Source: Amycolatopsis solani
Lineage (GTDB): Bacteria; Actinomycetota; Actinomycetes; Mycobacteriales; Pseudonocardiaceae
NCBI RefSeq assembly: GCF_033441515.1
Contig: NZ_JAWQJT010000001.1
Span: 2,232,001-2,296,000 of the forward strand
Direction of reading: 5' to 3'
Length of the DNA: 64,000 bases
Of the stretch, positions 43,691 to 52,419 are shown one piece after another. Position 1 is the stretch's first letter. Every line of letters begins with the position of its first letter. Made by a program: the position numbers and the translations under genes. The notes below the pieces were generated by a model. The model was not told where the DNA came from and searched no databases. It saw only the letters and a program-made list of their open reading frames with translations.

Positions 43691-44935
43691 TCAGTCGACG
43701 AGTTCGATGCCCCTGGTTTCCGGGAGGCCGAGCAGCGCGAGCACCGCGATGCCGTAGCCGATCGCGCCGAAGACGATCGCTCCGCCGGCCCCGAGGAAGC
43801 CCACGACGGTCGGGAAGATCGCCCCGACCGCGCGGCCGAAGTTGTAGGTGAAGCCCTGGCCCGTGCCGCGCAGCGCCGTCGGGTACAGCTCGGCGAGGAA
43901 CGCCCCGAAGCCGCTGAAGATCGCGGACATCGAGAAGCCGAGCGGGAAGCCGAGGACGAGCACGAGCCCGTTGGCGCCCTTGGGGATCTGCGTGTACGCG
44001 ACGATCAGTGCGGCCGAGAGCAGCGCGAAGGTCAGGAACGTTTTCTTGCGCCCCAGTAGATCCGTGAGGTAGCCGCCGCAGATGTACCCGACGAAGGCGC
44101 CGGTGATGAGGAACGCGAGGTAGCCGCCGGTGCCGATCACGGTCAGCTCGCGCGTCTTCTTCAGGTAGGACGGCAGCCACGTCGAGATCGTGTAGTACCC
44201 GCCCTGGACGCCGGTGGCCAGCAGCGCGGCGAAGAACGTCGTGCGCACGAGGTCGCCCTTGAAGATCCGGACGAGCGTGCCCTTCGGGCGTTCGGCCTTG
44301 AGGCGTTCTTCCGCGCGCGGGGCGTCCTTGACGCTCTTGCGGACCCACAGCACGAGCAGCGCCGGGATGACACCGGTCCAGAACATGATCCGCCAGGCCA
44401 CGTCGTCGCTCGCGACGCTGAACACGACGGTGTAGACGACCACCGACAGGCCCCAGCCGACCGCCCACGCGCTCTGCACGAACGCCACGGTCCGGCCGCG
44501 GTACTTGGCCTGCGAATACTCCGCCACCAGCGCCGCGCCGGCCGCCCACTCGCCGCCGAAGCCGAGGCCCTGCAGCGCGCGGAAGACGAGCAGCGTCTCG
44601 AAGTTCGGCGCGAACCCGCAGAGCACGGTGAAGATCGTGTACATCGCGATGGTGATCTGGAGCGTGCGGACGCGGCCGATCCGGTCGGCGAGCATGCCCG
44701 CGCCGACGCCGCCGACGGCCGACACGACCAGCGTCGTCGTGCCGAGCAGGCCGGCTTCACCGCTCGAAATGCCGAAGTAGGCCGTGATGGCGGCCAGGCC
44801 GAGCGGCAGCGTCTGGTAGTCGAACGAGTCCAGTCCGTAGCCGCCGAACGCGCCGACGAAGGCGCGCCGTCCGCGTTTTCCGAGCGTGCGGAACCAGTCG
44901 AACGGCCGGGCCTCGGTTGTAGTGGTCGCGGTCAT
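43691..44935 (-). CDS. MFS transporter, probably organic-acid/5-oxoproline uptake
   Basis: 414 residues, 12 predicted helices. MFS signature [14 protein letters not shown] between helices 2 and 3 (about 79-92), and its C-terminal counterpart [40 protein letters not shown] is typical of the aromatic-acid/sialic-acid:H+ symporter branch. First gene of the pxp operon, 10 bp from DUF1445, so uptake of pyroglutamate or a related acid is the likely role. Confidence 0.88.
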   Translation of the reverse strand: MTATTTTEARPFDWFRTLGKRGRRAFVGAFGGYGLDSFDYQTLPLGLAAITAYFGISSGEAGLLGTTTLVVSAVGGVGAGMLADRIGRVRTLQITIAMYTIFTVLCGFAPNFETLLVFRALQGLGFGGEWAAGAALVAEYSQAKYRGRTVAFVQSAWAVGWGLSVVVYTVVFSVASDDVAWRIMFWTGVIPALLVLWVRKSVKDAPRAEERLKAERPKGTLVRIFKGDLVRTTFFAALLATGVQGGYYTISTWLPSYLKKTRELTVIGTGGYLAFLITGAFVGYICGGYLTDLLGRKKTFLTFALLSAALIVAYTQIPKGANGLVLVLGFPLGFSMSAIFSGFGAFLAELYPTALRGTGQGFTYNFGRAVGAIFPTVVGFLGAGGAIVFGAIGYGIAVLALLGLPETRGIELVD

Positions 44936-44987
44936 GGGGCACCTCCTGGCCAGTGTCTCTCATCGTGGCGCGCCTCACACGGTAGAG

Positions 44988-45000
44988 ATTGTTGAACAAT
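44988..45000. promoter_or_regulatory. Putative GntR (FadR/FCD) operator of the pxp operon
   Basis: ATTGTT-G-AACAAT is a 6-1-6 perfect inverted repeat, the usual shape of FCD-type GntR sites. It lies in the region between the transporter start (44935) and the regulator start (45052). Confidence 0.6.
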
Positions 45001-45051
45001 TCCACAAGATGGCAATTGGATCGTCCCCTGTGTGATGGGTACCATCGGAGC

Positions 45052-45774
45052 GTGGTCATCGAAGACAGCGGGTTACCGGGCCTGGCGGCCGACCGGGGCT
45101 TGGTCAGCCGCAAGAGCACGGCCGAGCGGGTCGCCGGCGTCCTCCGCAAGCGCATCGCGGAGGGCTTCTTCCTGCCCGGTGGCCGGCTGTCGGAGCAGGA
45201 CATCGGCAACGCGCTCGGCGTCTCGCGCAACACGCTGCGCGAGGCGTTCCGGCTGCTCACGCACGAGCGGCTGCTGGCGCACGAGCTCAACCGCGGGGTC
45301 TTCGTCCGCATCCCGAGCGTTGAGGACGTCGTCGACATCTACCGCGTCCGCAAGATCATCGAGTGCGCGGCGGTCCGCGGCGTGACGGCCAAGCCGCCGA
45401 CCTTCGGGCGCATCAAGGAGAAGGTCGACATCGGCGACGAGGCCGCCCGCACCGGCAACTGGAAGGACCTCGGCACCGCGAACGTCTGGTTCCACCAGGA
45501 GCTGGCCGCGCTGTCCGGCAGCGAGCGCGTCAACGAGCTGGTCGGCAGGCTGACCGCCGAGCTGCGGCTCGTCTTCCACATCATGGCCGAGCCGCGCCGC
45601 TTCCACGAGCGCTACCTGCCGCGCAACCACGAGATCCTCGACCGCATCGAGGCGGGCGACGGGCCGGGCGCGGAGCAGCTGCTGATGAAGTACCTCGAAG
45701 ACGCGGAGGAGCAGCTGGTCGAGGCGTACGCCGATCGCGCGGAGGCCGCCCGCGCGGCGATCTCGGCGGAGTAG
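45052..45774 (+). CDS. GntR-family regulator (FCD domain)
   Basis: 240 residues from GTG 45052; an in-frame ATG at 44989 would place the operator inside the gene. N-terminal winged HTH (about 15-80): LSEQDIGNALGVSRNTLREAFRLLTHERLL. C-terminal FCD ligand domain (about 90-230): VWFHQELAALSGSERV and HEILDRIEAGDGPGAEQLLMKYL, with metal-ligand His residues at typical places. Divergent from the 5-oxoproline operon, whose regulator it probably is; the ligand may be 5-oxoproline or glutamate. Confidence 0.9.
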   Translation: MVIEDSGLPGLAADRGLVSRKSTAERVAGVLRKRIAEGFFLPGGRLSEQDIGNALGVSRNTLREAFRLLTHERLLAHELNRGVFVRIPSVEDVVDIYRVRKIIECAAVRGVTAKPPTFGRIKEKVDIGDEAARTGNWKDLGTANVWFHQELAALSGSERVNELVGRLTAELRLVFHIMAEPRRFHERYLPRNHEILDRIEAGDGPGAEQLLMKYLEDAEEQLVEAYADRAEAARAAISAE

Positions 45775-46431
45775 CTACCGCCGTCGCACCATTTCGGCGA
45801 TCCAGGCCGGCGCGAACGGGGACGTGCAGTTCGGCGGCGTCGGGTAGTCCTTCAGCACTTCCAGGCGCTCGCCGATCTCGATCGCCCGGGCGCGGAGGTC
45901 GTCGTGCTCGATCCCGATCTGGGCCAGGCAGTGGTTCATCGCCCACTGCAGGCGGTCCGGTGCGTCCTTCATGTCCTTTTCGATGACGTCGAGGAGCTCG
46001 CTCAAGCCCTTGGTCATCGTGGGTACGCGGGCCGTCGTCAACGCCCAGCCGGCGCTCGCCACCACCGGGTCCGGATCGGCGAACCACGCCTGGCGCAGCT
46101 CCTCGGCGTGCGGGCTCTTCTTCACGACGTAGTTGACGAGCCAGTCGTGCACCTTGGGGGTGCGCGCGGTCCGGAGCATGGCGTCCAGCTCGGCGCGCTC
46201 GAAGGCTTTCGGGCGGCAGATGAGCGTCGCGAGCAGCTTGGCCGCGGTGTCGTCGGTCCGCCAGAGCTCGCGGGCGAGGTCCTGCTGCGTTTTCAGTCGT
46301 TTCGCGACCGCTCGCAGCTTGCTCAGGTTCACGCCGTGGTCGTCACCGTGTTTTTCGTTGACCGCACGGACTTTGGGGTCGTCGAGGGCGGCCAGCTCGG
46401 CCAGCACGTTGTCCACTGTCGTCTCCGCCAC
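45775..46431 (-). CDS. DNA alkylation repair (AlkD-like HEAT-repeat) protein
   Basis: 218 residues from GTG 46431. All-helical HEAT-like repeats: NLSKLRAVAKRLKTQQDLARELWRT, AAKLLATLICRPKAF, VHDWLVNYVVKKSP, ASAGWALTTARVP, LQWAMNHCLAQIGI. This matches the DNA-alkylation-repair enzyme family, related to AlkC/AlkD glycosylases, which remove 3- and 7-alkylpurines. The key AlkD Trp and Asp residues could not be placed with certainty. Ends directly against the GntR stop with no gap. Confidence 0.8.
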   Translation of the reverse strand: MAETTVDNVLAELAALDDPKVRAVNEKHGDDHGVNLSKLRAVAKRLKTQQDLARELWRTDDTAAKLLATLICRPKAFERAELDAMLRTARTPKVHDWLVNYVVKKSPHAEELRQAWFADPDPVVASAGWALTTARVPTMTKGLSELLDVIEKDMKDAPDRLQWAMNHCLAQIGIEHDDLRARAIEIGERLEVLKDYPTPPNCTSPFAPAWIAEMVRRR

Positions 46432-46619
46432 GGCCGCCAGTTTACGGTGCGCTTTCGGGCACGCTTGACGTCCGGACGGGCCGAGCACCGGCCGGGCTCC
46501 GGCGCCGCTGGATAACCTCGGTGCGGTTCCGCCGCCGGAGACCCCCAGCGGCAGGCGGACCACGCTGCCGGGTCGCCGCCTCCCCAGTGCCGCGGCCCGG
46601 CAGCCCTCACTCCGTGGTG

Positions 46620-47978
46620 TCAGCCGGCGTAGCGGGCGAAGATCCGCGTGAAGTCCCACGCCTGCTGGGAAACACCCGAACACGTGTCGTTGTTCGGGTA
46701 GCCGCCCGGGCAGGGGCGGTCGCGGTTGGCCGACCAGAACGTCAACCGGGCCAGGTGGTGCGCGTTCGCGTAGCCCAGGATGGTGGTGAAGTCGTTCAGG
46801 GTGACCGTCTCGCTGTTGTCGGTGATCCCGTTCATCGACGAGATCCCCATGTGCCGGTACGCGGTGTCGTCGTCGTAGCCGTACGCGCTCTTGACGACGT
46901 TCTTGAGGCCCTCGGCCGCCCGCTGCGTCAGCGTGCCCATGTTCTGGCCGGCGCCGCCGAAGTCGAACGGCATGATGACCCAGCCGTCGACCGTGAGACC
47001 GGACTGCGCCGCCCGGTTGACCAGGCTGTTGTCCGGTCCGGACTGTCCGGTGCCGAAGGTGACGTACAGCTTGATGCCCGGGTTGTTCGCCCGGACCGTC
47101 TTCAGCGCGTCGACCGTGCGGTGCTGCACGGTCGGGTTGCTGTAGGCGTCGGCCTCGATGTCGATGTCGATCGCCTTGAGACCGTAGGCGTTGATCACCT
47201 TCTGGTAGCCCGCCGCCAGCTCGCCCGCGCTGCCGCACGAGGACTCCAGCTTGTTGCCGGAGTAGCCGCCGAACGACGGGATGACGTCGCCGCCGCCCGC
47301 GCGCACCGCGTTGATCGTGTTCTGGTCGACGCCGCCGGTGAGCGCCCGGCCGCCATCCCACTGCGGGTTGCAGTAGCCGTTGGACAGGATGAACGCCAGC
47401 GTGAACCACTTGACGCCGGTGGCGTTCTGGATCGTCTGCGGGTTGGGCGGGTCACCCCAGCCGTTGTAGAGGTACGGCGCGACGGCCATCACGCCCGGGC
47501 CGGTCGGCGGCGTCGTGTTCCCGCTCGGCAGCGTCCACTGCTGGTTGGCCGTGCTCGCGCACGTCCAGATCTGCAGCCGGGTGCCGTTCGCGCTGGAGTT
47601 GCCGGTGGCGTCGAGGCACTTGCCCGAGCCGGTGTTGACGAGGTTCTTCGCCGAGTTGGCCGTCCACTTCTGGGCGGCGGAGCCGTTGCAGTCCCAGAGC
47701 TGGACGGTCGTGCCGTTCGCGGTGCCGGCGCTCGTCACGTCGAGGCACTTGCCCAGCGCTTGCAGGGATCCGTCGGAGCCGACCGTCCACTGTTGAGCGT
47801 TCGTGCCGTTGCAGTCGTAGAGCTGGACGGCCGTGCCGTTGGCGCTGCTCGCCGCGTTGACGTCGACGCACTTGCCGGCGATGCCGGTGATCGGCCCGGT
47901 TGCCGCCTGCGCGACGCCCGGTGCGAACACCAGGGCCGACGCGGCGATCAGGGCCGCGAATACCGCTGTCTTCTTCAT
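46620..47978 (-). CDS. Secreted GH18 chitinase with N-terminal ricin-type lectin domain
   Basis: 452 residues. Signal peptide 1-25 (cut after AQA). Ricin B-type CBM13 at about 28-140, with three beta-trefoil repeats shown by CVDVN..VQLYDCNGTNAQQW, CLDVT..VQLWDCNGSAAQKW and CLDATGN..LQIWTCASTANQQW. Catalytic TIM barrel at about 158-452: FTLAFILSNGYCNP, the acid motif DIDIE (251-255, Glu255 the proton donor) and TFWSANRDRP. Resembles the short bacterial chitinases acting on chitin chain ends. The start overlaps the GH30 gene stop by 4 nt. Lectin position is N-terminal here and C-terminal in the three neighbours. Confidence 0.9.
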   Translation of the reverse strand: MKKTAVFAALIAASALVFAPGVAQAATGPITGIAGKCVDVNAASSANGTAVQLYDCNGTNAQQWTVGSDGSLQALGKCLDVTSAGTANGTTVQLWDCNGSAAQKWTANSAKNLVNTGSGKCLDATGNSSANGTRLQIWTCASTANQQWTLPSGNTTPPTGPGVMAVAPYLYNGWGDPPNPQTIQNATGVKWFTLAFILSNGYCNPQWDGGRALTGGVDQNTINAVRAGGGDVIPSFGGYSGNKLESSCGSAGELAAGYQKVINAYGLKAIDIDIEADAYSNPTVQHRTVDALKTVRANNPGIKLYVTFGTGQSGPDNSLVNRAAQSGLTVDGWVIMPFDFGGAGQNMGTLTQRAAEGLKNVVKSAYGYDDDTAYRHMGISSMNGITDNSETVTLNDFTTILGYANAHHLARLTFWSANRDRPCPGGYPNNDTCSGVSQQAWDFTRIFARYAG

Positions 47979-49828
47979 GCGGGCACGTTCCACTTCTGGT
48001 TGGCGGCGCCGGTGCAGGTCCAGATCTGCAGCCGGGTGCCGTTGGCGCTGGAGTTGCCGGTGGCGTCGGCGCACTTGTTCGACCCGGCACCGACGAGGTC
48101 CTTGGCCGCGTTCGCCGCCCATCTCTGGTTCGCGGTGCCACCGCAGTCCCACAGCTGCAGCTGTGCACCGTCCGCTGTGGACTGACCGGTGACGTCGAGG
48201 CACTTGCCGAGCGCGCGGATCGTGCCGTCGGTGCCGACGGTCCACTGCTGGGCGGTGGAGCCGTTGCAGTCGTAGAGCTGGACCGCGGTGCCGTTGGCGC
48301 TGCTCGCGCCGGCGACGTCGACGCACTTCCCGCCGAGGCCGGTGATCGGGCCGGTCTTGCCGGTGCCGCCGCCGTTGCCCTGGTTGCCGCTCCAGGTGAA
48401 CGTCGCCGAGGTGTGGCCGGGCAGGGTGTAGGTGAAGGACGAGTTGCCCCAGTTCACCCGCACGCTCTGGTTGCCGGTGCTGGAGTTGTACGCGATCAGC
48501 GCCTTCGAGCCGTCCGGGTTCTTCCAGGCGACGTTGCGGACGGTCGAGTTGTCGTTCGAGTCGATCCGGTACGCGCCCGGCTTCACGAACTTCGTCAGGT
48601 GACCCATCGTGTAGTACTCGACGGTGTAGTCGACCTGCCCGCTGCGCGAGTCTCCGTTGTGGACGGTGATCAGGCCGGTGCAGGTGCCGCAGCCGCCGTT
48701 GTGCGGGCCCATGTTCTGGTCGACGGCGAGGCTCCACTTGGTGACGCTCTTCGACCAGTTCCGGGTGTAGTCCACGATGTTGTTCATGTCCTCGGCCTGC
48801 TGGTTCGAGATCCAGGTGCCGCCGGAGTGTTCGGTCGAGTACGCGTTGACGTTCGGGTACTGGTTGTGCGTGGTCGTCTGCTGCGCGATGTCGCCGCCGT
48901 AGCCGTGCCAGGCGACGCCGCCGAAGTTCGGGTGGTTGCGGATCGCCGAGTCGTCCAGGGTCGGTGCCCCGTAGGACGCGTAGGTGTCCCAGTTCCAGTC
49001 GAGCGCGAGGACCTTTGTGGACAGACCCGCGTTCTGCAGCGCGGGCAGCAGGTTGTTCTTCGCGAAGTACGCGAGCCCGGCGCCGTTCCAGTTGGTCGAC
49101 GGGTAGCTCGCGCAGCACGTCGGCTCGTTCTGCATCGAGACGTAGTCGATCGGCACGCCCGCGGCCTGGTAGGCCTGGAGGTACTTGACGAAGTACTGCG
49201 CGTAGGCCGGGTAGTACTGCGATTCGACCCAGCCGAGCAGGTAGCTGTCGTTGTCCTTCATCCACGGCGGCGCGCTCCACGGCGACGCCATCACCTTGGC
49301 CTGCGGGTTGAGCTGCTTGGCCTGCTTGGTCAGCGGCAGCACGTCGGCCTGGTCGTGGGCGATGGAGAAGTGCGTCAGGTTCGGGTCGGTCTGGCCGGCC
49401 GGCATGTCGTCGAAGGTGTAGCTGTAGCGGGCGAGGTCGGACGCGCCGAGCGGGTTGCGGATGAAGCTCAGCCCGATGCCGTTGTTCGGGTCGAACAGCT
49501 TGCGCATCGTGTCGTCGCGGGTGGCCTGGGAAAGCGCGCCGCTGGAGTTCATCAGCCAGGCCGCGGTGTCCGTAAAGGACGCGCCGCCGCCTTCGAATTG
49601 CTGGTAGGTGGTGCCTTCGTTGACGTTGATGGTCACGCCACCGGAGCCGGTGCCCGAGGCGAACGTGACCGGCGTCTGCTGCTGGAGACCGCGGGTGACC
49701 GTCCGGCCGCCGGAGTCGCTGGTGGTGGTGAGCCAGACGTTGACCGTCTCGCCCGCGGCCTGCGCGGGCGCGGCGAAGGTGGCCGCGGCGAGCGCGGTCA
49801 CGCCGAGCAGGGTGAGCAGTTTTCTCAT
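47975..49828 (-). CDS. Secreted GH30 glucanase (beta-1,6-glucanase/glucosylceramidase-like) with ricin-type lectin domain
   Basis: 617 residues from ATG 49828. Signal peptide 1-24 (cut after AQA). Catalytic (beta/alpha)8 domain at about 65-390, with general acid/base Glu235 in SMQNEPTCC and nucleophile Glu333 in YSTEHSGG. A beta-sandwich at about 390-480 (DYTVEYYTMGHLTKFVKPGA, VRVNWGNSSFTYTLPG) completes the GH30 fold. CBM13 ricin domain at about 490-617. GH30 members include fungal-wall beta-1,6-glucanases, glucosylceramidases and xylanases; the neighbours favour beta-1,6-glucanase. Overlaps the chitosanase gene stop by 4 nt. Confidence 0.9.
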   Translation of the reverse strand: MRKLLTLLGVTALAAATFAAPAQAAGETVNVWLTTTSDSGGRTVTRGLQQQTPVTFASGTGSGGVTINVNEGTTYQQFEGGGASFTDTAAWLMNSSGALSQATRDDTMRKLFDPNNGIGLSFIRNPLGASDLARYSYTFDDMPAGQTDPNLTHFSIAHDQADVLPLTKQAKQLNPQAKVMASPWSAPPWMKDNDSYLLGWVESQYYPAYAQYFVKYLQAYQAAGVPIDYVSMQNEPTCCASYPSTNWNGAGLAYFAKNNLLPALQNAGLSTKVLALDWNWDTYASYGAPTLDDSAIRNHPNFGGVAWHGYGGDIAQQTTTHNQYPNVNAYSTEHSGGTWISNQQAEDMNNIVDYTRNWSKSVTKWSLAVDQNMGPHNGGCGTCTGLITVHNGDSRSGQVDYTVEYYTMGHLTKFVKPGAYRIDSNDNSTVRNVAWKNPDGSKALIAYNSSTGNQSVRVNWGNSSFTYTLPGHTSATFTWSGNQGNGGGTGKTGPITGLGGKCVDVAGASSANGTAVQLYDCNGSTAQQWTVGTDGTIRALGKCLDVTGQSTADGAQLQLWDCGGTANQRWAANAAKDLVGAGSNKCADATGNSSANGTRLQIWTCTGAANQKWNVPA

Positions 49829-50892
49829 GGGAGCGTCCACTTCTGGTTCGCGCCGGACCCGCAGGTCCAGATCTGGAGCCGGGTCCCGTTGGCACTCGAG
49901 TTCCCGGTCGCGTCGAGGCACTTGCCGGAGCCGGCGTTCACGAGGTTCTGAGAACCGTTGGCCGACCACTTCTGGGCGTTCGAGCCGTTGCAGTCCCAGA
50001 GCTGGGTCGGGGTGCCGTTGGCGGTGCCGGCGCTGGTGACGTCGAGGCACTTGCCCAGCGCGCGGACCGAACCGTCCGTGCCGACTGTCCACTGTTGAGC
50101 GTTCGTGCCGTTGCAGTCGTAGAGCTGGACGGCGGTGCCGTTGGCGTTGCTCGCGCCCGCGACGTCGGCGCACTTGCCGCCGATGCCCTTGATCGGCCCG
50201 GCGGTCCCGGCGGGCGGGGGTGTGGTGCCGCCGACGAACTGCGTCGCGACCTGCTCGCCGAGGCTGACCGCGGTGGCGTGGTTTTCGATCGGGTTCACGT
50301 GCGTGTTCGGGAACACGACGTAGGTCACCGGGCCTTCGGTGCCGCCGTTGCTCGGGTCGGGGTTGATGCCGAGGTTGACGGCGGTGGCGTACGAGGCTTC
50401 ACCGATGATGCTCGTCGGGCCGGTGTCGCCGACGACCGCGTAGGTGACCTGGTTGTTGTAGATCACCGCCACGACCGAACCGCCGTCGATCCCGTAGTTG
50501 CGGTAGTCCCATGTGGACGTCGGCTGCGGGAGGACGATGTACGGGAGCTGTGCCGCGTTGAGCGGCTGGTCGGTCGAGGTGTGGAACGCGGTGTCGGGGT
50601 AGAAGCAGCAGTCGGTGTTCTCGTTGCACTGCGTGGTGCGGACGCCGTCGCAGTCGATGTCCATGTCGGCGGTGAAGAACACCGCGCCAGCGGTCTGGCA
50701 GACGGGAACGGTGGCCGCGCCGCCTTCGTCGAAGGAATACTTCCCGTTCGAGATCTGTTGGCAGTTCTGGGTTTTCGCGAGCAGCTGGCTCGCGGACGGA
50801 CCCGCTTCGACCGCGGCTTGGGCGGAGCCGGACGTGAGGGAAGAAAGCGCTAACAGGGCACACCCCATTAGCGCGACGAGGATTCGCCGCAC
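49825..50892 (-). CDS. Secreted GH75 chitosanase with ricin-type lectin domain
   Basis: 355 residues. Signal peptide 1-26 (cut after AQA). GH75 domain at about 30-220: FFTADMDIDCDG (76-82 acidic residues), ENTDCCFYPDTAFHT, and the catalytic region VVGDTGPTSIIGEAS with Asp156 and Glu165 as candidate catalytic acids. Cys residues suggest disulfides. CBM13 at about 232-355. GH75 chitosanases are best known from fungi and some actinomycetes; they split partly deacetylated chitin of fungal walls. First gene of the GH75-GH30-GH18 group, 26 bp left of the palindromic element. Confidence 0.88.
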   Translation of the reverse strand: MRRILVALMGCALLALSSLTSGSAQAAVEAGPSASQLLAKTQNCQQISNGKYSFDEGGAATVPVCQTAGAVFFTADMDIDCDGVRTTQCNENTDCCFYPDTAFHTSTDQPLNAAQLPYIVLPQPTSTWDYRNYGIDGGSVVAVIYNNQVTYAVVGDTGPTSIIGEASYATAVNLGINPDPSNGGTEGPVTYVVFPNTHVNPIENHATAVSLGEQVATQFVGGTTPPPAGTAGPIKGIGGKCADVAGASNANGTAVQLYDCNGTNAQQWTVGTDGSVRALGKCLDVTSAGTANGTPTQLWDCNGSNAQKWSANGSQNLVNAGSGKCLDATGNSSANGTRLQIWTCGSGANQKWTLP

Positions 50893-50918
50893 TGGGATTC
50901 TCCTTGTGGGGAATGGGG

Positions 50919-50962
50919 TCGTGAGTGGTAAGTCGGGTTCTAACCCGACTTACCACTCACGA
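50919..50962. repeat. 44-bp palindromic element, copy 4
   Basis: Perfect 21-bp arms 50919-50939 and 50942-50962 around CT, i.e. inverted relative to the other three copies. It fills most of the 81-bp gap between the GH16 stop (50974) and the GH75 start (50892), both leftward genes. Reading on from GH16 into the other three hydrolase genes must pass through it. Confidence 0.92.
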
Positions 50963-50973
50963 CCGGGGGTGGA

Positions 50974-52188
50974 TCAGGGCGTTGTCCACTTCTGGTTGGC
51001 GCCGCCGCCGCAGGTCCAGATCTGCAGGCGGGTGCCGTTCGCGGAGCTGTTGCCCGTCGCGTCGAGGCACTTGTTCGCGTTGGGGTTCACGATGTCGCGC
51101 GCCCCGGTGACGACCCATTGCTGGGCGCCGGTTCCGTTGCAGTCGTAGAGCTGCACCGGCGTCCCGTCCGCGGTGCCCGCGGCGGCGACGTCCATGCACT
51201 TGCCGTAGGCGCGGATGGTGCCGTCGGTGCCGATGGTCCAGCTCTGTGCGGCGTTGCCGTTGCAGTCGGTGATCTGGATCGGCGTCCCGTTGGCGCTGTT
51301 CGCGCCGGCGACGTCGACGCACTTGCCGCCGATGCCGGTGATGGTGCCGGTCCGGCCGCTGCCGCCGCCCGAGGTGTTGGTGACGTGCACGTAGTCGACG
51401 ACGAGCTGCTGCGGGAACTGCGTGCTGCTGTTGGGATCGCCGGGCCAGTACCCGCCGACCGCGAGGTTCAGGATGAGGAAGAAGCCGTGGTCGTAGACCC
51501 AGCGGTTGCCGTTGAGGTCCGACGGCGTGCGCGTCTGGTAGAGGTTCCCGTCGACGTACCACTTGATCTGGTTGGGTGCCCAGTCGATGGCGTAGGTGTG
51601 GAAGTCGTCGGAGAAGTTCGGGCCGTTGTAGGCCGCGCCGATGCCGCCGGAGCCGGAGTAGCCGGGCCCGTGGATGGTGCCGTGCACGGTGTTCGGCTCG
51701 AAACCGACGTTCTCCATGATGTCGATTTCGCCGTCGGTGGGCCAGTTGCCGCCGCCGAGCATCCAGAACGCGGGCCACATGCCCTGTCCGCGCGGGAGTT
51801 TCATGCGCGTTTCGAAGTGGCCGTAGGCCTGGCTGAACTTGCCGGCGGTGTTCATCCGCGCGGAGGTGTACTCGCAGCGGCCGTACCAGCAGTTGTAGTT
51901 GCCGGGATTTTCTTTCTTGGCGGTGATGACGAGGTGGCCCTGCCCGTCGAGCTGGGCGTTGCTCGTGCCGGAGGTGTAGTACTGCCGCTCGTGGTTGTTG
52001 ACGTTGTCGCCGGTCTCGAGCTGCCACTTCGACCCGTCGACGGCGGACCCGGCGGGCCCGTTGAAGTCATCGGTGAAGGTGGCCGCGGCTTCGGCGGCCG
52101 GCGCGGTCAGCGCCTGCTGGCCGAGGACGAGCAGCGAACAGGCGGCGAAGAGCGCCGCCCATCTCTTGCGGAGTTTTGAGGTGGACAT
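50974..52188 (-). CDS. Secreted GH16 beta-1,3-glucanase with ricin-type lectin domain
   Basis: 404 residues from ATG 52188 with a GAGAGG site. Signal peptide about 1-35. Jelly-roll catalytic domain at about 38-275, with the active-site strand GEIDIMEN (Glu154 nucleophile, Asp156, Glu159 acid/base) and GMWPAFWMLGG, typical of laminarinase-type endo-beta-1,3-glucanases. CBM13 at about 283-404, with the same three repeats as the neighbours, ending LQIWTCGGGANQKW. Upstream lie a promoter and an operator-like CTTTGTTG repeat. Confidence 0.93.
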   Translation of the reverse strand: MSTSKLRKRWAALFAACSLLVLGQQALTAPAAEAAATFTDDFNGPAGSAVDGSKWQLETGDNVNNHERQYYTSGTSNAQLDGQGHLVITAKKENPGNYNCWYGRCEYTSARMNTAGKFSQAYGHFETRMKLPRGQGMWPAFWMLGGGNWPTDGEIDIMENVGFEPNTVHGTIHGPGYSGSGGIGAAYNGPNFSDDFHTYAIDWAPNQIKWYVDGNLYQTRTPSDLNGNRWVYDHGFFLILNLAVGGYWPGDPNSSTQFPQQLVVDYVHVTNTSGGGSGRTGTITGIGGKCVDVAGANSANGTPIQITDCNGNAAQSWTIGTDGTIRAYGKCMDVAAAGTADGTPVQLYDCNGTGAQQWVVTGARDIVNPNANKCLDATGNSSANGTRLQIWTCGGGANQKWTTP

Positions 52189-52329
52189 CGTTGTCGCCTC
52201 TCTCACCGTTGGGGGGACGGCGTTCCGCGCGCAGCACGGAACGCGGGGAGGGGAGGTGCCTCGCATGCCGGGGCGGCGGCAGGCGCGGTCGAGCCCTCGA
52301 GCCGGGGCGGGGTGGCTCGGGGACGGGCG

Positions 52330-52379
52330 CTTTGTTGTGCCTGGCAACAAAGTATGCATGGTCCAGACAAGCCGGGCAA
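52330..52379 (-). promoter_or_regulatory. Putative promoter and operator of the glucanase cluster
   Basis: Reading leftward, TTGCCC (52374-52379) and CATACT (52351-52356) are separated by 17 bp and each match four of six consensus bases. Immediately after lies CTTTGTTG-7 nt-CAACAAAG (52330-52352), a perfect 8-bp inverted repeat overlapping the minus-10 box. A repressor bound there would block GH16 transcription. ROK regulators are encoded 1-2 kb away. Confidence 0.5.
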
Positions 52380-52419
52380 CCGTCGGCCGGTCATTTTTTT
52401 TCAACCCGAATTAAGGGTG

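Noticed and set aside
46432..46619. Search for a gene or structure between the AlkD-like and GH18 genes
   Set aside because: Only 188 bp, with GC-rich short inverted strings but no clear hairpin, frame or promoter.
50919..50962. Palindromic elements considered as insertion-sequence ends or attachment sites
   Set aside because: Each copy is a self-contained palindrome without transposase, flanking target duplication or tRNA; a terminator-like repeat explains them better.
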